Assembly: GCA_036654455.1 (NCBI GenBank)
Contig: JAVVRZ010000001.1
Coordinates: 1-64,000, forward strand
DNA: 64,000 nt
Direction: 5' to 3'
Source of the DNA: Clostridia bacterium
Lineage (GTDB): Bacteria > Bacillota > Clostridia > Christensenellales > CAG-314
Of the stretch, positions 17,207-25,330 are shown in pieces. A model generated the notes under the pieces. It did no database searches and had not been told where the DNA came from. It saw only the letters and a list, made by a program, of their open reading frames with translations. The position numbers and the translations under genes were made by a program. Each line of letters begins with the position of its first letter. The first letter of the stretch is position 1.

Positions 17207-17698
17207 ATGGAAGCATCTGTTCAAACACAGAAAAATGCAAGCCAAGTATTTAAAAAATTTTGTAATTATCTAGATAAAAATAAAATTTATTATGACACTG
17301 ATACGACAAATGATAGATTTAATGTTAGCTTGTCGTATTCGGGCGACGACCTTTCAATGCAGTTTCATATCGAAATTGACGCATCTCGTCAAATAATATA
17401 CGCTCTTTCGCCGTTACCTTTTATAGTTGAAAATGATGCAAAGAAAAATATAGCTTTATCGCTCTGCGCAATTAACAATGTATTAGCAAGCGGGTCTTTT
17501 GACTTTGACCTTAGCTCGGGTCGAATTGTATATAGACTTACTTACGGTATTTTTGATGGTCTAATTTGCGACAACGCATTTGCTTACATTATTAGACTTC
17601 TTAACGCTACGGTAGACAAATACAACGACAAATTACTTATGGTATCAAAAGGTGTTCTAAGCGTAGAAGAACTATATAATTTAGTCGTTAACAACTAA
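17207..17698 (+). CDS. YbjN-domain protein (chaperone-like fold)
   Basis: The 163-residue soluble protein has the alternating beta/alpha pattern of the YbjN family, which resembles type III secretion chaperones: FNVSLSYSG, MQFHIEIDASRQIIYALSPLPF, then ALSLCAINNVLASGSFDFDLSSGRIVYRL and a final helix. ATG 17207 is chosen because GGAGGATATAGCA lies directly upstream; an ATG at 17192 overlaps that site. The family is thought to bind partner proteins, but its biochemical role is unsettled. It is followed 36 bases later by the 714-residue membrane protein and probably shares its transcript. Confidence 0.75.
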   Translation: MEASVQTQKNASQVFKKFCNYLDKNKIYYDTDTTNDRFNVSLSYSGDDLSMQFHIEIDASRQIIYALSPLPFIVENDAKKNIALSLCAINNVLASGSFDFDLSSGRIVYRLTYGIFDGLICDNAFAYIIRLLNATVDKYNDKLLMVSKGVLSVEELYNLVVNN

Positions 17699-17734
17699 AC
17701 TATTTATTTAAATATTAACTAAAAAAGGAATTTT

Positions 17735-19879
17735 ATGACTGTTGTAATAACGCTTTGTTTGATAGCTATGTTCTGTTTAGTCGTCTTTACGCTTGCTAAA
17801 CTTATTTTTTCAAATAGAGCTAATAAATTAGCATTTTTAAAAAGTTTTCAGCGTGGTAAATTTGTGATTATTTATATTGTCGCAATTCCGCTGTTTCTCT
17901 TAGGCTTAATCTATGATAACTTTTCGGTATTAACGTCAATTTTACTGGCTATTCAATGTGGCGTAGAATTAGTAGTGCTTAAATTTAGTTATGATAGCGT
18001 TGTCAACTTAATGCAAGACAATTTGTATTTTTGCGTTGCTATTTATACTTGCTATGTTTTAGCCTTTCTTAACGCAATTATGTTTTCGGTTACTCTCTTT
18101 GGACAAAATTTATCAAATTATCTTCGCAAGCAAAAAATTTTTAAATTAAGTAAAAAAGTCTACATTGTAGTTGGTTATAACAAACAAAACCTATCAATTC
18201 TTGATTCCGTTGACGGGCAAGCAATTTTATTTGCCGACATGGATCAACATAGTAAAGAAGAGCTTTTTATTATGAAAAAAGCCTATAAAAGTTATAACTA
18301 CAAAAAAGATATAGGGGAATTAATTAAAAAATCATTTGGAAAATTTACCGATAAATCAATAAATGTTATAGTAAATACTAATGACGACCATTTAAATTTA
18401 ATTTTAACCAAACAACTTAGCCAATTAATAAACGACTATTTTTTGCAAGTTCAATCGATAGATAATGCAAACGGTCTAAATTGTTATATTTTTGGCGAGC
18501 CTGAGAATTCTTCGGCGTTTATTCATTTTGTTGAAAAAACCAAAGGCCGAGTTCATTACGTCAACAAATACAAGCTAATATCTATGAGTTTTGTAGAACA
18601 ATATCCTTTAACGCAGTTTATGGACGAACAGCAAATTGATTATCAAACGGCAACTATTAAAGAAAATGTTGAAATAAACGTAGCTTTAATAGGTTTTGGA
18701 AAGACTAATCAACAACTTTTTTTAACTTCGGTTGCAAATAATCAATTTTTGACTATAAGTCAAAATGAGTTAGTAGACAAACCCGTAAATTACTATATTT
18801 ACGACAAAGAAAACTCTCAAAATGATAAAAATTTAAATCACACCTATTTTAGATATTCTCACGAATATCCAAGAATTTTGGCTGACAAAGACAACTACTT
18901 AGATTTGCCTAGCAAGAGCGCAAATGAAAAATTTGAAGTTTTAGATGTCAACGACCAAGAGTTTTATGCGTCGATATTTAAGAATTTAACTTCAAAGACA
19001 AAGCTAGCCTATAATTATTTAATTATAGCTTTTGGTAGCGACCTAGAAAATCTCGATTTAGCAGAAAAAATTACTTCCAAACTTTTCGAATGGGAAATGC
19101 TTGCAAATACTAAAATTTTTGTTAAAATACGTGACGATGTTTTAACAAATCAAGTTGTGTTAAAAGAATATGCGGTAAAGGGCGGTTTCTTTACTTTTGG
19201 AGCTGAAAATTCGGTAGTTTATAATGTTAATCAAATTGTTAACGAAAAGAAAGAGCTTATGGCAAAAGGCAGGCACCTTAGCTACGCTATTGAAGACAGC
19301 AAGAATGACAATATTAATGAAGTAAAAGAAAAAGCTTTAAATAAATGGTATGTCACGTGGAATCAGGCTCAACGAGAGTCAAATATTTACGCTTGTCTAT
19401 CTATTAAAAGCAAACTTCAATTACTTGGCTTTGACATTGCAGAATTAAATTCTACTAAGCCCGACGCTTCGGTCGAATATATGGCAAATTATAGTTTAAA
19501 CGACGCTATTGTCTATAACGGAAGGGTGGTAAATGGCAAACAAATTGTCGATTACGGAGATTGTAACTTTGTAAGCGGTACGCCTCGTAACGCTTTGGCA
19601 GTTCAAGAGCATCTCCGTTGGAACGCTTATATGCTTTGCTCGGGGTATATTCCCGCAACAATCAGCGATATAGAGTTAGATAATAAGTCCTTACTTTTAG
19701 AAAAACGAGTCCACGCAAATTTAACAACTTTTAAAGGCTTGCTTAAATATAGAGAAATTATTTCAGCTGTTCGTAATTGTTCGATTGTCGACGCAGACGT
19801 AATTAAATATGATTACCAGTTAATGGACGACATAATTTGGTTACTCAATATTTATGGTTACAAAATTGTTAAAAGGTAA
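17735..19879 (+). CDS. Four-helix membrane protein with Rossmann (TrkA-N-like) and RyR-like cytoplasmic parts
   Basis: 714 residues. Four hydrophobic helices lie at about 3-24, 42-60, 64-86 and 97-118. The cytoplasmic part starts with a Rossmann-like strand-loop (KKVYIVVGYNKQN, about 140) and has another near 314 (VALIGFGKTNQQ). The segment LAYNYLIIAFGSDLENLDLA resembles the later strands of TrkA-N/RCK domains. The last ~150 residues (QEHLRWNAYMLCSGYIPA, then YDYQLMDDIIWLL--YGYKIVKR) resemble the bacterial RyR-type domain, whose hallmark is EHxRW. It lies between the YbjN gene and the K+ uptake genes, so a role in sensing or gating ion flow is plausible. No pore filter (TxGYG) is visible. Confidence 0.6.
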   Translation: MTVVITLCLIAMFCLVVFTLAKLIFSNRANKLAFLKSFQRGKFVIIYIVAIPLFLLGLIYDNFSVLTSILLAIQCGVELVVLKFSYDSVVNLMQDNLYFCVAIYTCYVLAFLNAIMFSVTLFGQNLSNYLRKQKIFKLSKKVYIVVGYNKQNLSILDSVDGQAILFADMDQHSKEELFIMKKAYKSYNYKKDIGELIKKSFGKFTDKSINVIVNTNDDHLNLILTKQLSQLINDYFLQVQSIDNANGLNCYIFGEPENSSAFIHFVEKTKGRVHYVNKYKLISMSFVEQYPLTQFMDEQQIDYQTATIKENVEINVALIGFGKTNQQLFLTSVANNQFLTISQNELVDKPVNYYIYDKENSQNDKNLNHTYFRYSHEYPRILADKDNYLDLPSKSANEKFEVLDVNDQEFYASIFKNLTSKTKLAYNYLIIAFGSDLENLDLAEKITSKLFEWEMLANTKIFVKIRDDVLTNQVVLKEYAVKGGFFTFGAENSVVYNVNQIVNEKKELMAKGRHLSYAIEDSKNDNINEVKEKALNKWYVTWNQAQRESNIYACLSIKSKLQLLGFDIAELNSTKPDASVEYMANYSLNDAIVYNGRVVNGKQIVDYGDCNFVSGTPRNALAVQEHLRWNAYMLCSGYIPATISDIELDNKSLLLEKRVHANLTTFKGLLKYREIISAVRNCSIVDADVIKYDYQLMDDIIWLLNIYGYKIVKR

Positions 19880-19953
19880 ACCTACTTAAATAGTTGTCAA
19901 ACACAATTACATTATTTGTATTAATTAATAACTTATATTTATTTACATATTTA

Positions 19954-19987
19954 GTCAAGGCAAACATCGTTGCCTTGATTTTTTTTA
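19954..19987 (+). terminator. Rho-independent terminator after the 714-residue protein gene
   Basis: Stem TCAAGGCAA / TTGCCTTGA, 6-base loop, then eight T. It separates this gene from the K+ uptake genes, which must therefore have their own promoter. Confidence 0.9.
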
Positions 19988-20085
19988 CTTCTTAACACTA
20001 TCTTTATACGCTTTGACTTATTCCACATACCGTCTTTATATGGTTTGTAATAAAATAATACTAATAAAAGGTTATGGAGGCAAAT

Positions 20086-20271
20086 ATGGAAGAATTAGTA
20101 GGACAAAGAGTAAGATTAATTTTTAACGTAACTAGCGGACTTGTCAGTTGCGAAGGAACTATTCTTAGATTTGTTGGCGACTTTGCAGTATTTGACGGAG
20201 CGCAAGGTATTGTATATTATTCAACAAAATATATACGCAGTATTACATTACTGCAAAAAGAGGTAGATTAA
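20086..20271 (+). CDS. Small beta-rich protein at the head of the K+ uptake operon
   Basis: 61 residues from ATG 20086, which follows TGGAGGCAAAT; an ATG at 20074 overlaps that site. The sequence is mostly predicted beta strands (QRVRLIFN, GLVSCEGTILRFVGDFAVFDGAQGIVYYS), reminiscent of small SH3- or Sm-like barrels, but I cannot name the family. Its stop overlaps the start of the next gene (TAATG). The tight overlap with trkA-type genes suggests a function tied to K+ transport or its regulation. This is inference from position only. Confidence 0.7.
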   Translation: MEELVGQRVRLIFNVTSGLVSCEGTILRFVGDFAVFDGAQGIVYYSTKYIRSITLLQKEVD

Positions 20272-20684
20272 TGAACAAAGACAAAATCATCATAGTAGGG
20301 TCTGGCAAGCTTGGTAGTAGGCTAGCTAGCTTACTAAGCGAACAAGGTAGCGAAGTTATTATTTTAGATAAGCAGGAAAGTTCTTTTGCTCGTCTTGACC
20401 AATCGTTTAGCGGTTATACGGTTTGTTGCGATGCCTTAGACCAAACAGCCTTAGAAAAAGTAGGCATCAAACAAGCAAAAGAAGTAATAATCGCAACCGA
20501 AAGCGACGACACAAATTTGTTACTTTCCCATATCTGTTTTTACATTTACAACGTACCCCGTTTATATGTAAGACTTGCAAACGCCGACAAAGGGCAACTG
20601 CTTAACGACACTACAATTAAACCAATCTATCCCTTTTTATTGTCGGTAGAGAAATATTTAGATATTAAAGGAGAAACAATATGA
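20271..20684 (+). CDS. TrkA-N domain protein (NAD-binding regulatory subunit of K+ uptake), first half
   Basis: 137 residues forming one RCK/TrkA-N Rossmann domain: IIIVGSGKLGSRLA supplies the GxGxxG loop, and Asp in VIILDKQ ends strand 2. VVCCDALD-like and VIIATESDDTN motifs follow. There is no TrkA-C domain. In enterobacteria TrkA is one chain with two N-C repeats; here the first repeat is a separate, C-domain-less protein. It should bind NAD(H) or ATP and gate the TrkH pore at the membrane. It overlaps the next gene by 4 bases (ATGA), so the two are made together. Confidence 0.88.
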   Translation: MNKDKIIIVGSGKLGSRLASLLSEQGSEVIILDKQESSFARLDQSFSGYTVCCDALDQTALEKVGIKQAKEVIIATESDDTNLLLSHICFYIYNVPRLYVRLANADKGQLLNDTTIKPIYPFLLSVEKYLDIKGETI

Positions 20685-21352
20685 AAATAGTTATCGCCGG
20701 CGGTAATCACGAGGCAGATTATATAGTAAAAATGTTTAAACAAGATAATAACAAATTAGTTATTGTCAATCAAGACCAAACTTATTGCGAATATATCTCA
20801 AAAAATAATAAGATAGACTGTATTTGTGGCAATCCTTCAAGTAAACGCATACTTGACGAAATTCATATAGAAAATTTCGACTTACTTATAGCTTTAACCG
20901 ATAATGACGCAACAAACTACTCAATATGTCAAATGGCAAAAAAACTTTATTTGGTAAAAAGATGCGTTTGCACAGTAATTAATCCAAAAAATGTCGAACT
21001 TTTTAAAAGTTTAGGCATAGACGGCATAATTTGTTCGACATATCTACTTGCTCAAACCGTAAAAAATCACAGTCAAATAGATAGTCTAATAAAAAGTTTG
21101 TCAATAGAGGACGAAAAAATTGCTATTACCGAACTCGAAGTCAAAGCCAATAGCGTATTAGTAGGTAAGACGCTTGCCGAACTTGACTTGCCAACTAATA
21201 TCAATGTAAGTTGTATTTTTAGAAAACCACAAGTTATTATTCCCAATGGGCAAACAGCGATAAATGGTTATGATAGGCTAGTAATAGTATGCGAGCCTAG
21301 CAAAGTAGACGAGGTAACTAGATATGTCAACAACACAACTGTTAGTAAATAA
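20681..21352 (+). CDS. TrkA-like protein with TrkA-N and TrkA-C domains, second half
   Basis: 223 residues. About 1-120 form a Rossmann domain (MKIVIAGGNHEADYIV) whose dinucleotide loop lacks GxGxxG, so nucleotide binding may be weak or altered. About 140-215 form a TrkA-C domain (ITELEVKANSVLVGKTLAELDLP, then GYDRLVIVCEPSKVDEV), a fold that in relatives binds regulatory ligands such as c-di-AMP. Together with the preceding 137-residue protein it would reproduce most of a full TrkA. It overlaps trkH by 29 bases. Confidence 0.85.
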   Translation: MKIVIAGGNHEADYIVKMFKQDNNKLVIVNQDQTYCEYISKNNKIDCICGNPSSKRILDEIHIENFDLLIALTDNDATNYSICQMAKKLYLVKRCVCTVINPKNVELFKSLGIDGIICSTYLLAQTVKNHSQIDSLIKSLSIEDEKIAITELEVKANSVLVGKTLAELDLPTNINVSCIFRKPQVIIPNGQTAINGYDRLVIVCEPSKVDEVTRYVNNTTVSK

Positions 21353-22805
21353 GCCCCAAGTACAAGGCGTAAAAATGCTTATAGGCTATCTCGGTATGTT
21401 TATGATACCCGTAGGTATTTTGTGCTTAATACCTTTGCTTATTCTACCGTTTTATCCTAGCGAAGTAATTTACGCTAGAAATTATATAATACCCGGCGTT
21501 TCCTCGATATTTATAGGGTTTTTGCTTTTTTTGTTGATTAAGGGCAAGCAACGTGCTCAACTTCAACGCCATCAAGACGCCGTATTAGTTACGGCAATTT
21601 GGGCAATTTCTATTTTAATAGGCGCTATTCCAATTATGATGTCGGGGTATAATTTTACGCACGCAGTGTTTGAATCTACTAGCGGTTTTACTACAACCGG
21701 ACTTTCTATCGTAGACGTAGACAATTCGCCGAAGTTACTTTTGCTTTATCGTAGCTTAACCCATTTTTTTGGGGGCGTAGGTTTTGTCTTAATAGTTTTT
21801 TCAATAGTTTCGGACAAATTCGGTATGCAGTTATATTCTAGCGAAGGTCATAGCGATAGACTTATGCCAAATTTACTTAAATCTGCTCGTACAATAATGG
21901 CAATTTATTCCGGGTTGATTGCGTTAGGAACGTTAGCTTACTGTTGCTTTGGTATGTCGCTATTTGATGCGGTTAACCATAGTATAGCCAGTCTTTCTAC
22001 CGGCGGTTTTTCAACTAGGTCTACTAGCCTTGCTTACTATAACAGTGCGCCTATTGAGATTATTACCGTTGTTTTAATGTTTCTAGGCAACGCAAATTTC
22101 TTAGTTTTGCTCAATCTTGTGCGTTGCAAAATTAAAAATGTTGTAAAACACAGCGAAACGATATTAGTCTGCATAGTAATGCTGTTATTCTTGCCCATAT
22201 TAATCTATTCGGCGACAACGTTTACCGATAGTTTTTGGATGGCTGTAAGAGTAGGACTCTTTCAATTTACCACAGCGTTAACCACAACGGGTTTCCAAAT
22301 GTTACCCGACAATAGCAACTTTTCAGGTTTGCCATTCATTTTTAATGGTGTTATAATATTATGTATGTTAATCGGTGGCGGGGCAGGTAGCACAGCCGGC
22401 GGTTTGAAACAAAGTAGAGTAGCTTTGATGTTGAAATCTGTCTACTTTAATTTTCGAGATAAACTTTCTAATAAGAACGTAATTCGCACAAATTTAATTT
22501 ATCGTGTCGGCGAAAAAGTTGAAGTAAAGAAAGATGATATAGCCGAAAATTATAATTTTATAATGGTGTATTTATTAATATTTGCATTAGGCACTATCAT
22601 ATTCTCGGCATACGGCAACAATTTAACCGACAGTATGTTTGAGGTTGCTTCTTCGTTAGGTACGGTTGGCATTTCGGCGGGTTTGACTGCGCCGACAGCT
22701 CCGCCTTTGCTTCACTGGGTATCGACTACTTGTATGTTTATAGGTAGACTAGAAATATTTGTGGTATTTGTGGCAATTTCTCGTATGTTTACTAGAAAGA
22801 AATAA
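21324..22805 (+). CDS. trkH: TrkH/KtrB-type potassium uptake channel
   Basis: 493 residues with the four-fold repeated membrane-pore-membrane topology of TrkH. Pore-loop motifs are visible: FESTSGFTTTGLS, HSIASLSTGGFSTRS, FQFTTALTTTGFQ and VASSLGTVGISAGL; the conserved Gly of each loop selects K+. The segment GGGAGSTAGGLKQSR before the third loop is also typical. ATG 21324 lies inside the previous gene and follows GAGGTAAC. It works with the two TrkA-type proteins, and the kinase/regulator pair downstream is a likely control module. Confidence 0.93.
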   Translation: MSTTQLLVNKPQVQGVKMLIGYLGMFMIPVGILCLIPLLILPFYPSEVIYARNYIIPGVSSIFIGFLLFLLIKGKQRAQLQRHQDAVLVTAIWAISILIGAIPIMMSGYNFTHAVFESTSGFTTTGLSIVDVDNSPKLLLLYRSLTHFFGGVGFVLIVFSIVSDKFGMQLYSSEGHSDRLMPNLLKSARTIMAIYSGLIALGTLAYCCFGMSLFDAVNHSIASLSTGGFSTRSTSLAYYNSAPIEIITVVLMFLGNANFLVLLNLVRCKIKNVVKHSETILVCIVMLLFLPILIYSATTFTDSFWMAVRVGLFQFTTALTTTGFQMLPDNSNFSGLPFIFNGVIILCMLIGGGAGSTAGGLKQSRVALMLKSVYFNFRDKLSNKNVIRTNLIYRVGEKVEVKKDDIAENYNFIMVYLLIFALGTIIFSAYGNNLTDSMFEVASSLGTVGISAGLTAPTAPPLLHWVSTTCMFIGRLEIFVVFVAISRMFTRKK

Positions 22806-22842
22806 TTTAAATAGTAATATAACTCACTAATAACTAACAACC

Positions 22843-22878
22843 AAGCGATTGAGATACTTATTTGTTTTTCAATCGCTT
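22843..22878 (+). promoter_or_regulatory. 10-bp hairpin between trkH and the KdpD-like gene
   Basis: AAGCGATTGA pairs perfectly with TCAATCGCTT across a 16-base loop rich in T. It ends 18 bases before the kinase ATG, and no U tract follows, so it is not a standard terminator. Since no Shine-Dalgarno site is visible before that ATG, the hairpin may set expression of the kinase relative to trkH. Confidence 0.5.
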
Positions 22879-22896
22879 AACACAAACAATTCTTAT

Positions 22897-24369
22897 ATGA
22901 AAAAAGAAATAATCAAAAATAGTTTAATTGACTTACTAATTTTAGTACTTGCAACTTTGTTGGCTTATGCTTTTGACCAAAGCAATATTCGCCGAGAGAA
23001 TATTTTGCTTATATATGTTCTAGCAGTCTTGCTTATACTTATTATTTCAAAAAAAGCGGTTTATGGCATAGTTTCAGGCATTTTTTGCGTAGTGCTATTT
23101 AACTTTTTATTTACCGAACCGCTTTACAGCTTTTTAATTGACGACCCAAATTATATTATTTCGCTTGCGATTTTTCTTGTAGTAGCCGTTGTTATTTCAA
23201 CTCTAACGACTTCTTTACAAAAGCAAATAGAAATTAGCGCCGAAAACACTAAACGCATAGATTTGCTTTATCAAGTTAGCAAAAAATTACTTCTGTGTAA
23301 GGGTATTGAGAGCATCGCTCAACTAGAAGAATCAATACTAAGCGATTATCTTAAACGAGAAGTTTCAATTATGATAGGCAATGGCAACGAAAAATTTACC
23401 GTCGGCAATTTTTTAGATTTTACCGAAAACGCTCCTCAAATTGACTACGCTATTGCGTACAACTTAATTTGTGGTAAAAATATGCCTAAATTTAGTCAAT
23501 GCGAATACGTTCTTTTCCCAATATCTACAAAGACCGGTATTTTTGGAGTAATTGCCGTAAATTGCGCTAAATCTAGTTTGACTAATACTCAAAAAGAGTT
23601 TGTCGAAACAAATATCGCCCACGCTGTAACCGCTCTTGAACGGGAACAGTTTGCCGAAATTAGCAAGAATGCTAAGGTCGAAGCCGAAAATGAGAAATTC
23701 CGTTCAACCTTATTGCGTTCTATCTCGCACGATATCAAGACGCCCTTAACCAGCCTTTCGCTAGGCTCGGGTTTTTTACTCGACAATTTTGAAACGGCAG
23801 ACGACGCTATAAAAAAGAGCTTTTTAACCGATATTAATACCGAAACAGAAAGGTTGAACGAATTTGTAGATAATCTTTTGTCAATGACTAGGCTTGACGA
23901 TAATAAATTGTGCATAGATAAGAAGAATGAGATTGTCGACGAAATTTTAAGTGAAATTTGCCAAAGAATGAGCAAGCGACTTTTACAACACAACTTAATT
24001 TTGCGTCCAAACGACCAAATAATGTATGTTTACGCCGACAGCAAACTTCTTATGCAAGTGCTTACAAATTTAATTGATAATGTAATTAAACACACTCCAA
24101 GCGGTAGCGATATTGAGCTAAGTTACTATAAACAAGACCAAAGCATAGTATTTGAAGTTGCCGATAACGGCGGTGGTTTTAAACAAGATTTTGCCGACTT
24201 ATTTCAAGACTTCGCTTCAATTTGTAATACAAAACAAGATAAGGGTAGGGGGCAAGGGTTAGGACTATCAATTTGCAAGTCCATTGTAAATGCGCACGGC
24301 GGTACAATTTCGGCATTTAATAATGGCAAAGGCGCGACTGTAAAGTTTAACATACCTAGCAAGGAGTAA
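22897..24369 (+). CDS. KdpD-like membrane sensor histidine kinase lacking the N-terminal KdpD domain
   Basis: 490 residues from ATG 22897; an upstream in-frame TTG lies inside a hairpin and has no ribosome site. Residues about 8-110 are the four-helix DUF4118 region of KdpD (LATLLAYAF, AVYGIVSGIFCVVLFNFLFTEP). A GAF-like region follows (about 125-245). Then come the His box SHDIKTPLTSL near residue 277 and the ATPase domain (LTNLIDNVIKHTP, DNGGGF, GQGLGLSI). The cytoplasmic KdpD/Usp portion of full KdpD (~900 residues) is absent. It should phosphorylate the adjacent KdpE-like regulator in response to K+ or membrane state. Confidence 0.9.
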   Translation: MKKEIIKNSLIDLLILVLATLLAYAFDQSNIRRENILLIYVLAVLLILIISKKAVYGIVSGIFCVVLFNFLFTEPLYSFLIDDPNYIISLAIFLVVAVVISTLTTSLQKQIEISAENTKRIDLLYQVSKKLLLCKGIESIAQLEESILSDYLKREVSIMIGNGNEKFTVGNFLDFTENAPQIDYAIAYNLICGKNMPKFSQCEYVLFPISTKTGIFGVIAVNCAKSSLTNTQKEFVETNIAHAVTALEREQFAEISKNAKVEAENEKFRSTLLRSISHDIKTPLTSLSLGSGFLLDNFETADDAIKKSFLTDINTETERLNEFVDNLLSMTRLDDNKLCIDKKNEIVDEILSEICQRMSKRLLQHNLILRPNDQIMYVYADSKLLMQVLTNLIDNVIKHTPSGSDIELSYYKQDQSIVFEVADNGGGFKQDFADLFQDFASICNTKQDKGRGQGLGLSICKSIVNAHGGTISAFNNGKGATVKFNIPSKE

Positions 24370-24372
24370 GAT

Positions 24373-25047
24373 ATGAAAATTCTTATAATCGAAGACGATA
24401 AAGTTATAAATAAATTTTTAACCGCTTCGCTCAAAGCTAATAACTACGAGGTTATTAGCGCAGATTGCGGGTTGTTAGGAATTTCTTTATTTTTAACCAA
24501 TAATCCTCAACTTATTCTACTTGATATGGGTTTACCCGATATTGACGGGCTAGAAGTAGTCAAACAAATAAGGGCTAAGTCGGCAGTTGCAATTATTATT
24601 GTGTCGGTAAGAAATAAAGAAAAAGAGAAAGTCGAAGCCCTAGACGCAGGCGCTGACGACTTTGTTACCAAACCTTTCAACATCAACGAGCTTTTAGCTC
24701 GTGTAAGGGTAGCTCTACGTAAATTTACTCCACCCGAGCAAAACAACGAATTTGTTCTTAAAGATTTATTTGTCGACAAAGATAAACGCAAAGTGTATGT
24801 AAATAGCGTAGAGGTCCATCTTACGCCCATAGAATACAAGATGCTTATTCTTTTAATTGACAATCAAGGCAAAGTTTTGACTCATAGTTATATTCAAGCG
24901 CAAGTTTGGGGCTACGCTGTTAGCGACGATTACCAATCGCTACGTGTCTTTATGGCTAGCATAAGACGGAAATTGCGTGATAATTCAACACTGCCTAAAT
25001 ATATTACTACCGAGGTAGGCGTAGGCTATCGTTTGCTCGAAGAATAA
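24373..25047 (+). CDS. KdpE-like OmpR-family response regulator
   Basis: 224 residues: a receiver domain with DD (10-11), phosphoacceptor Asp in LLLDMGLPD (about 53), Ser/Val in IIVSVRNKE and Lys in TKPFN (about 103). A winged-helix output domain follows (about 130-222, ending TEVGVGYRLLEE). The gene starts 4 bases after the kinase stop, after an AGGAG inside the kinase end, and is clearly paired with it. No kdpFABC lies in the window, so its target is likely the trk operon. Confidence 0.92.
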   Translation: MKILIIEDDKVINKFLTASLKANNYEVISADCGLLGISLFLTNNPQLILLDMGLPDIDGLEVVKQIRAKSAVAIIIVSVRNKEKEKVEALDAGADDFVTKPFNINELLARVRVALRKFTPPEQNNEFVLKDLFVDKDKRKVYVNSVEVHLTPIEYKMLILLIDNQGKVLTHSYIQAQVWGYAVSDDYQSLRVFMASIRRKLRDNSTLPKYITTEVGVGYRLLEE

Positions 25048-25271
25048 TTCCTTTTAGCCATAATTATTTTATATTTTTAAGTAAACTTTTATATTATTTT
25101 TTTAGACAAAATGTAATATTTATTTTTCATACATTATGTTATTTCTAATGCTAAAAGTAGCAAAAGAAAGGTTTATTTTAGTTCATTTTATTTCAAAAAT
25201 AAGCAACGTTTTAGCCATAATTTGTTATTAATTTAATTTAAAAAATAAAAAAATAAAGTGTTGATATATTG

Positions 25272-25300
25272 TTGACATTGCGCTAATACGACCATATAAT
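25272..25300 (+). promoter_or_regulatory. Near-consensus SigA promoter of the Ddl-like gene
   Basis: TTGACA, 17-base spacer, TATAAT, ending 30 bases before the ATG at 25331. This is the best match to consensus in the window. Confidence 0.85.
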
Positions 25301-25330
25301 AGGCACAAAAACGAATAGTAGGAAGATAAT

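Noticed and set aside
20271-20684. 137-residue TrkA-N gene as a truncated pseudogene
   Set aside because: It is intact with a good GxGxxG loop and ATGA coupling to the next gene; it looks like a genuine split subunit.
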